Below, in pieces: positions 56,680 through 64,000 of a DNA stretch of 64,000 nucleotides. Made by a program: the position numbers and the translations under genes. Under the pieces are notes generated by a model, which did no database searches, was not told where the DNA came from, and worked only from the letters and a program-made list of their open reading frames with translations. Location: NCBI RefSeq assembly GCF_963678635.1, contig NC_087067.1:53684233-53748232 (forward strand), given 5' to 3'. Position 1 is the first letter of the stretch. Every line of letters starts with the position of its first letter. This DNA is from Symsagittifera roscoffensis. Taxonomy: Eukaryota > Xenacoelomorpha > Acoela > Convolutidae.

Positions 56680-57690
56680 GAGCGGTTTTTCTGGACAATT
56701 ACGCTCAAAATCTTGCTTCAAAATGAGCGGTTTGAGCCGTTTTTGAACGGTTTTATCTAAAAAAACGCTCAAAACCGCGCAAGATTTGAACGGTTTTGAG
56801 CGGTTTATCTAAAAAAACCGCTCAAAAACCGCTCAAATCTTGGGCGATTTTTTAGATAAACCGCTCAGAACCGTTCAAATCGTGCGCGGTTTTTGAGCGG
56901 TTTTTATAGATAAACCGTTCAAAAACCGCTCAAATTGCTCATTTTGAAGCAAGATTTTGAGCGTAATTGTCTAAAAAAAACCGTTCCAACCGCTCAATTC
57001 TTGCGCGGTTTTTGAGCGGTTTTTTTAGATAAACCGTTCAAAAACTGCTCAAACCGCTCATTTTGAAGCAGGATTTTGAGCATAATTGTCTAAAAAAACT
57101 GCTCAAACCTTACATATTTTCCAGTGGTTATTTTGCTCGAGCATTTGAAAAAAAGTCGCTCACATTTTGTTTGGTCAAGACATCGAAAAAAATATTGCTT
57201 GATTTGAGAACGGTTAAGCACTTTTTTTAAATTGTTGATAGTATTTCAACTGCATCTTGGCGTGGGTTGACCAAAAATGCTTATCCTACAATTTCCATAT
57301 ATGAAAAAAATGCTTGTCCTACAATTTTTTAGCTTCATAGACTCAGAAAATTGTAAAAAAAACTCTAGGATAAGCTTTTTCGGTGTGGGGAAATTTAAAA
57401 TAAGCATTTTCGGTTTATGGATGTCAACCCGGGGTCACATTACCTTTCCAGGCCTTTTTGTTGGTTTTAATCGGTTTTCTTTATAAGACCGCTCAAAAAC
57501 CGCTCAAATCTTGCTTGAAAAACCGTTCAAAAATCACCGCAAGAAATGAATGGTTTTTGAGCAGTTTTTTTAAGCAAGACTTGAGCGGTTTGAGCGGTTT
57601 TTCCAAAAAAACCGCCCAAACCGTCCAAACCGCTCAAATCTTGCTGAAAAACCGCTCAAACCGCTCATATCTTGAGCGATTTTTGAGCGG
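56680..57690. repeat. CCGCTCAAA-rich inverted repeats
   Basis: Many copies of 'aaccgctcaaa' and its complement alternate with 'ttttttagataaaccg' and 'aatcttgc'. Longer arms 'aattacgctcaaaatcttgc' (about 56,698) and 'gcaagattttgagcgtaatt' (about 56,950) are inverted, and a third copy lies near 57,066. A second cluster runs from 57,485 to 57,690, with 57,120-57,480 AT-rich between. No coding potential. Confidence 0.8.
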
Positions 57691-58583
57691 GATCTCGATT
57701 CGGGGTGGCTTTTTGTGGGCGAATTGCTTCTCTCTTCCTTAGATTTTGGTTTCAAGCGTTCATTCCCTTCACCCCGAGTGTAAACCTTGAATCTGCGTTC
57801 TTCCACGTCGAGTCTTCTGTGCTACTTTGCCTGACTCATCCTTATATGTTATTTTAAGTTCAATTCCCAATTGCCGTTTAGACTGCTGCCACTTCTTACT
57901 CTTCCGGTGCGTCCTTCCTGCATAATCCTTCCTGCATAATATTGCATAATCATTTAGGTAGGATTTAATCATTTCCGTAGGATTCAATCTATCCTCGCTG
58001 TCTTGTGATAACCAGTGTAAATGTTCCATTCATTTGAACTTTTTGGACCATTTTTCTCAAAGTAACAGCTTGTCTATAAGAGAAGAATCCCAAAACACAT
58101 AGAGAGATAGAGACCGTGAAAAATCTATTTGTTTCGTTGCTGCGCCATGTGCATTTTAGCTTCAGCCAGCTTCCAACCAAAAATGATGAAATACAAACTG
58201 AATTCCAAATTTAAGTTGCAGACCATGTTTCATGTGGAAGCCAATGGTAGTTTTTGCTTAAGCAATATGGTGTTCACCTGCAGGTTACCTCGATAAAAAC
58301 AACAGGGACTTAGAATACGGTTTATAATAAGTAAATACTGCTTCGACACTACATTTTCCTTCGTATCTGTCACACTCGTAGTATCAGTATCTTATTTTTG
58401 AAACAATTTTTTCGGTTAATGATACTTCATAATATTTTGGCTACATTTCACAAAAGTTGACATACAGCTTATCCAAAACTTGGAAGCAAAGTTGCATTTT
58501 GACAGCATTGCAGACTTCTACGGATTGATTTGGGAATGGAAGAAATTTCGGTCTTCAATAATAAAAAAATAAATGATGCTCAC
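57691..58583. other. Intron end, no recognised feature
   Basis: A minus-strand frame of 86 codons at 57,769-58,029 is lysine/arginine-rich and unrecognised; it may be a relic of a mobile element but no motif supports that. The rest is AT-rich intron up to the exon at 58,584. Confidence 0.4.
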
Positions 58584-58759
58584 GCAGAATAGTTGGAATG
58601 TGGGCTGGCATTTGCCCTTGTAGAACTTGAGGGGCTCAATGTTGTCGCACTCTGCCGCAGTCAACTTCATGTCCTTGGGGGGCACTTCCTCTCTCAGTGC
58701 CTTGAGGAAGGGGGTCAGCACAGTGCAGGGACCACACCACCCCTGGTACACGTCCACAA
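58584..58759 (-). CDS. NME8: NME8-like exon: thioredoxin domain with WCGPC
   Basis: The exon encodes VVDVYQGWCGPCTVLTPFLK, then 'LTAAECDNIEPLKFYKGKCQ' and PTFQLFC. The WCGPC redox site is intact, and the 'VVDVYQ.WCGPC' and 'CQPTF' patterns are characteristic of NME8/NME9 thioredoxin domains. The acceptor GTGTTAG lies just above 58,759 (entry phase 1). The donor TGC then GTGAGC is at 58,583 (phase 0). The next exon downstream is at 26,515, so the donor opens an intron of about 32 kb that holds the tandem array. Plus-strand frames here are antisense shadows. Confidence 0.95.
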
Positions 58760-59003
58760 CTAACACCACCCAAAACAAAAGGCAAGTTGACAGAAATAAT
58801 GCACCACAAACTTCATGCTTCAATACTTTATATCGAAATGAGTCACAGAAGTATAAAATCGACGGCTGCAAAAATATCTTTTTTTTGTCCAAAAAGAGGC
58901 CATGTTAGGAATTTTTTTCGGGCTTTAAATTCAAGTTTAGGTAGTAGAAGTAGCAAAGAGAGTGCCTTAAGTTTCCGGTGCTCAGAGACCTATGAGGACT
59001 TAC

Positions 59004-59061
59004 AGACAACCCCTTCGAAGTTCATTACTGCAAACCACTCATCGTCCGTCTTCACCACCTC
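59004..59061 (-). CDS. NME8: NME8-like exon: N-terminal part of thioredoxin domain
   Basis: A 58-bp exon with a strong acceptor (TTTCTAG) and a consensus donor (T then GTAAGT, phase 1). It encodes EVVKTDDEWFAVMNFEGVV, matching the start of NME8-type thioredoxin domains ('V.t.deW...'). Phase 1 joins exactly to the exon at 58,759. The initiator methionine must lie further right; no convincing first exon was found in the remaining 5 kb. Confidence 0.85.
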
Positions 59062-59811
59062 CTAGAAAGAGAACACTTTTGTGTCCACAAATGTGTACCT
59101 AGTTTACAATTGTAAACTAATCGAAATCTAATTCAGACATTACTTATGTTATATCGTAACAGGCTATGGAGTAACAGATATGCGTGCTAAATGAGAATCT
59201 ACCATTGCTGTGTTTGCTTATACCCAATTTCATAGCATGCAACACCAAATTTTTTAAAGGCAAAAAACGATCGAGACACAAAAAAATGATAGATGATTGA
59301 TGATGGCAAAGTCAAAACAAAATGCCGAACAAAATTGCAAAATTGCAAGAAAAAATTCTTTTTTTTGGTTGTATAAATGACCGGTTAATTGTTTCTGAAC
59401 TACATTACGAGACCAAACTGTGCACTCAATAAGCGCACATTCTGGTTTGCAGGTCATTGGAATCCAGAGACAAATCTTTGACCATGTAAAAGTTTTGTCG
59501 ACACAATCAACATATACGCATGAACAAAGAATCCTCAAAGATAGCAGTGTTTGTAGAAGTATGCACTACTTCGTAAACGGTACTGTAATAACAGGACGTA
59601 AAAAATCAACTTAAATTCAATCTCATAGGCTAACACACTGGCTGTGTGAAAACAGACTTTCACTATAACTTTGACCTTGATGGTCATATAACATTATATA
59701 ATAACATACGGAATTATAGTACAACCTCTACACCATATTCCCCTTTCGAAACAATTCCTAAATGACATTAACTATACATAGCACCTAGAGCAACTCCCTC
59801 TTCAAGCTAAA
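59062..59811. other. Intron, no feature seen
   Basis: AT-rich sequence between the first visible exon and the retroelement. Frames of 60-94 codons here lack motifs. The missing N-terminal exon was not found. Confidence 0.45.
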
Positions 59812-62800
59812 TCAGTTTAACAGTTTGTTAATAGTCTTTAACCGTAGATTAGAACTATATCTCCTACCTTCCTCCTCTTCAACATAAGTCTTCGAGCTCC
59901 TCGAGAATCTGCCGGTGGCCGACAACTCATCAACGATGTACAAATCGTCAGTAGTAAATGCTAGCGTTAATGTCAGCTGTTCCTTGCGCGACAGCCACTG
60001 GCTCTTTATTCGTCTTCCCATCCCTCTCGTCCAATATTATCACGCATTGTGTATGCTCCTCTTGACGAGCACCCGAATCCTCTGGCTGTAAAGAAATCTC
60101 AACTGGTACGGCAGCCTTTGGCTTTTCCACTCTAACTGATTCAGCGGCCTTTGGCGATTCCCTTTTGCCCGCAGTTTTGTTTTCTCCGGTTTTAAATGGA
60201 GAACTAATTGTGGCTCTTCTAGCCGCCGGTAACGTAAGATCTGAATTGCTCATTCCAAATCGCAACAGTAACTCTCTCCCAGCCTGATCTATGGCTATAC
60301 GGGTTTTGTGAATTTCCGCCTGGGCAATATCAACAAGTTTACCCAGATTCGGTTCCGTCGACTATTCCGTATTCGGGCTTACAGGCCTTGATACAGCGGT
60401 TGTAGGCGAAATCCACCGATCAATTTTCCTGCTGCTTAAGTTACCAAGGAAACTCTTGACGAATGTTTAGTAATGAGTCTCAACTTATCTAGCACTTCGA
60501 CAAAATGTCCGGACACCTCTTAATCAAGTGCTGTTACATTGTATTGGATGTAATCTTGCCCCCAGTATAAACGGCATATTTCTCTGTCGAATTACGTAAC
60601 TTTTGCGCTCCGTCTTTTCGGGCTTGGAATCTTCTTTGGAGATGTTTGCGTAGGCTTTTTTGCTTTATCTGCCGTACTAGTTAGCACAATACTTTCTCCT
60701 CCATTGCGATTCACTGTCTTTGGTGTAACACATGCTGCCGAGTTTGGCACTCTTTCTAGTTCATCATCCGAAGTGTTTTGCGTCTGACGTACTACATTCA
60801 CGTTCGTTGCACCGCCGGTAACTGCACTCGTTAACAGTCTGTTAACCAAAAATGTAGGTGGCCGGCGCTCTCTTAGTCGCCGTGTGTTGTGCCTAGTAAC
60901 CGTCGTATCATGTTTGAAAACATTCCCCTGACTTGGACCCGAACTTATCTGCGGTAGGGTCTTTGCTCTTCCTGCTTTATGTCCATTGGCACATATTGAG
61001 GTGATGACCTTATCGCTTTGGATAGTTGCGGCTTTTGCGTGTCCATTTCGCGTGTGTTCGCTTTATCTATTTCCTCCGATTGATCCTCCCCGTCTTCCGT
61101 GGAAGCCAATTTAATTGGATTCTCCGGCACTGGGACAGACCCCATTTGATGCGTACTTCCCTCCTCCGAGCTCGAGTACGGAATAGTCCCTCCTTGAGAA
61201 GTTTCTTGCGGCGATACCAACGTTTGAGCCTCCTTTTTCATGCCAGTGGCTTGACTATTTTCCTCCGTCCGTTCTGATGGCAATGTGTTTGGCTGCGGCT
61301 GTTTTTCTATATCTTTTCCCGGACTCCCTGTCGACATAAGCCTCTCCCATGAACTATCAACCAAAATCGGATTCTCTGCAGTTCCACTAGCGTGATCCGT
61401 CACCGATTTAAAAAATCGTCCCGTACTCTCTTTACACGCATCTAACGCAGCTAACGCAGCTGTTTTCCGAGAATCCCACTCGGTTTGTACTTCACGTTTT
61501 TTCGCTGTGCCTCAAGGAGAAACTGCCTTAAGCCGCCGGCTTCATGATCCTAGCCACTTAAACTTATGGAGAGATCATACTGATGCAAAACTTTTCCGGA
61601 ATACAAAGTGACTGTATGAGCCGTTTCACAAATTACGCGCTCGTTTAGTGGTTCGAAGTACGGTTCCGATTTCAATCTGTCTTGAATTTTGCGAAAAGTT
61701 TGCTAAGCTTTTGATTGAGATTCGAGCACTGGAGCACTTGTTGTTTTCTCTGCCGACTTTGTGACTGACATTCCCGATACCAACGTGTGCTAGATAGGAG
61801 CATACCTCCCAATGTTTGTCGCGTCATCCGGTTCTCCGGTTCACCGTAATTCTGCAGGATCTTTGCGGGAAACATCTTCTTGTTACGATCTAGAGAAAAC
61901 GATACATTTTTCCATGTCAACTTTTCGGTTGACGCAGCACAAGTAATAATGGAGTATAACCCAACGATTGGTGTACTGTAGTTCGAATGATGTATAGTAA
62001 TTCAATTGGCATTTCACGTAAGCTCAGCTTTGAGTTCTGAAAAGAAGAAACCTTAACGTTTCATGAAACGTTCTGATGCTTTCCTACCGGCGAAAAGAAA
62101 ACGATATATATTTTGTTGTCGACAAAACTCTTAATCTAATTAAGCCACGAAACCCAATCCTTGATCCGTTCGGATCACCAGCGATATAGAATGTAGAGCA
62201 AAACAACTTTCTAAGAACTCCCTGATAACCGTTGCAATAGTACGCGTCGTTATTTGAACCATCGAGAATTTAAAATACCGATCAACAAAAAACAACAGGT
62301 TTTTATTCGCGTCCTAAACGGAAGGTAGGGTTCCTAAAAAATCCACTTGAATTTTTTGATTTGGTTCCTCCATTAAAACCATCTGCGCAACCTCCGTACT
62401 AGATAATACAAGTTTTTAATTCTGACCCAACTTATTGCACTCTTGGCAATTCGCTGCGGTTCATTGGATCTGTCGATTCATGTGTGGCCACCAGAATTAA
62501 CTATTCGCCGCGTACCTCGTTTTAAACACGCCAGGGTGTCCTCTATGTAATTGAGCCATAGTCGGCGCTTGCAACTGCGGTGGAATCACCATCTTATCTT
62601 CCATGAAAAGGGTTTTATTCGATTTGTGGATTTTGGAAGCATAATGACTAAGGTACTTGCCATGATTTTGAATTGCGAAATGTTTACGCTCTTTCAGAGC
62701 ATCAATAATACAATTAAGAATTTCGTCTGTTTTAGTTAAGATCGAGATGAATTCTGAATCAGAGAATTCTGGCCATTCAAACAAGACGGAAGGAAACCTT

Positions 62801-64000
62801 TCCGCCGGGATAATGCGCAACTCGGCCGTTGGCTGTCTTGATGAGGTCGTACCGAGCACGTTTAACGAACGGATTTCCCGAGTTCCGTCACCCTGGTTAT
62901 ACAATTTAGTGGGATTCGCTTTATGTGCCATTTCAAATGGATTAAAAAATTTGAAGTTTTTACAGTTCTCCGTTCTGTAGTGACACAAAATTTGATCAAA
63001 TGACAGTTTTTGAACGCACTAAAATGTTTCTTAGCAGCGCATTCGTTCCGATTGCGTAATTCTTGTTCAGTTTTAGTTTCTGTTATGACGTCCTTTGGCA
63101 ATGAACATCCGCTTGCCGCCGGTGCAATTAACCGATTAATTTCTCTCAATTGTGCAACGACAAATGTATTGTGTAATTCTGAGACAGTTGCGGCTCGCCC
63201 CACTGGATGCCGAGAAATAAAATCTACCAATCCCATTATTTTCGCTGGTATATGCTCAAGTTCGTAGACGAATGGCAATAGCCTATCAACCCAACGAGTT
63301 AAGCGTGTCTGAGTAGTTTTGGAACATTTTTCTTCTGATAAACAAGACAGAAACGATTTGTGGTCAGTAACAATTTTGGAAGGCGCCCGAAACATATAAT
63401 TCTGATAGTGAGTCACTGCCCACACTACAGCTTGTTCTAACTCATTTATTCTTTATTTCAATTCTGCTTCGTTTAAAAACCGGGAGGCGTACGAAACAGG
63501 CTTCCATCCATCTGGATGAAACTGTTCCAGGGTAGCCCCTAAGTTTCTCTTGGATGCGTCACATTTAACTCTTGTTTCTTTCCGCACATCAAAATAATGA
63601 TTTTGCACAGAGTTCCCCTCTGTTTTTTTCATTTACTCAAACGCTTTCTCTTGTTTACTGGTCCATTCAAACCTCAAATGTTTCTTCATATGATCACAAA
63701 AAGGCTCCGTTGCAGCAGCCATATTACAGATAAATCGATTGAATTGGTTCCTTGACCCAATCAACGAATGTATGTCAGAAATTTTTTTAGTTCGCTGCTT
63801 TATGCTTTGAATCGATTCCGAATTTCTTTCAACCGGTACTGTCGCTTATTTGATAATTTAAACCGTAGTCATTCGCTTTCCTTTGCACAAATGGTGCATT
63901 TAGACCACTTCACCGCCGCATTAATGTCGTTTAAAACTTCTAACACTTTCCTCTATTGCCGCCAATGGCGTTCCGCTGACCCCCTGGTTGCAATCAAAAT
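59812..64000 (-). mobile_element. Ty3/Gypsy LTR retroelement fossil, cut by window edge
   Basis: Reading on the minus strand from the right edge, decayed reverse transcriptase sequence (beyond about 63.45 kb) leads into RNase H at about 63.43-63.20 kb. RNase H shows 'VTDHKSFLSCL', 'RLTRWVDRLLPFVYELEHIP' and 'GLVDFISRHP', typical of Gypsy-type elements. Next is an integrase zinc-binding region with 'LHRGHPGV' at about 62.55 kb, and a remnant of the integrase core to about 62.1 kb. Downstream, 61.9-59.8 kb carries acidic, serine/threonine/proline-rich reading on the same strand, in the place of a third ORF; I do not recognise its product. No LTR was found. The element is broken, with of the order of ten interruptions, and looks moderately old. 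It lies in, or just upstream of, the NME8-like gene, in the same orientation. Confidence 0.8.

Larger units (their letters stand above)
2832..59061 (-). other. NME8: Span of NME8/TXNDC3-like gene (partial at both ends)
   Basis: Eight exon positions on the minus strand encode, in order, a thioredoxin domain and NDK domains 1, 2 and part of 3. This is the architecture of NME8 (TXNDC3), known as an outer dynein arm intermediate chain in sea urchin and ascidian sperm and as a ciliary protein in mammals. Splice phases agree at every junction: 1/1, 0/0, 0/0, 0/0, 2/2, 2/2, 1/1. The start methionine, any exon before 59,061 and the end of NDK3 lie outside the window or were not found. One intron is about 32 kb (58,583 to 26,516). 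Another, of 19-21 kb, holds a virus-like element. NME9/TXNDC6 is the main alternative name; three NDK domains favour NME8. No cDNA was available, so exon edges are inferred from splice signals, phase and family alignment. Confidence 0.85.

Noticed and set aside
57769-58029. Basic 86-codon minus frame
   Set aside because: No motif or splice context; possibly a transposon relic but not supportable.

Overview
This window looks like AT-rich, repeat-heavy nuclear DNA from an animal with motile cilia, probably an invertebrate; nothing narrows the species further. The evidence is a spliced host gene on the minus strand whose exons encode a thioredoxin domain followed by three nucleoside diphosphate kinase (NDK) domains. 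That is the layout of NME8/TXNDC3 and of the sea-urchin and ascidian outer-arm dynein intermediate chains. Exons are short and GC-rich, introns are AT-rich, and the splice phases agree from exon to exon. The gene enters at the right (first visible exon 59,061-59,004) and leaves at the left (last visible exon 2,953-2,832), so it covers more than 56 kb. Two introns appear to use GC donors. One exon is present twice (5,304-5,566 and 24,064-24,326); the copies encode identical protein and their phases do not allow both to be used in one transcript.

Almost everything else lies inside introns of this gene. From left to right: 1-5.2 kb holds fold-back repeats around the last visible exon. 5.2-5.8 kb holds one copy of the duplicated exon and a small MITE-like hairpin element. 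About 6.3-17.1 kb is a Polinton/adintovirus-like DNA element (a fossil in this annotation). Its parts are a protein-primed-type DNA polymerase B, two or three small genes, an adenain-type protease and a capsid-like protein, with an unexplained hairpin-rich block at 12.06-12.28 kb. 17.4-23.9 kb is AT-rich with a TATG-rich tract and no gene I can support. 24.0-26.5 kb is the main exon cluster. 26.9-28.0 kb is a decayed LINE.

28.05-55.4 kb is one tandem array of a 32-bp monomer, roughly 850 copies, sitting in a single 32-kb intron that splits the thioredoxin domain. The array has higher-order duplications, at least two palindromic orientation flips and one 200-N gap. 55.4-57.7 kb holds two more inverted tandem families. 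58.5-59.1 kb carries the two first visible exons. 59.8 kb to the right edge is a broken Ty3/Gypsy LTR retroelement.

Both N runs (17,217-17,416 and 38,648-38,847) are exactly 200 bases, so they are scaffold placeholders of unknown true size. Conclusions about very large introns and duplicated copies depend on the assembly being right.
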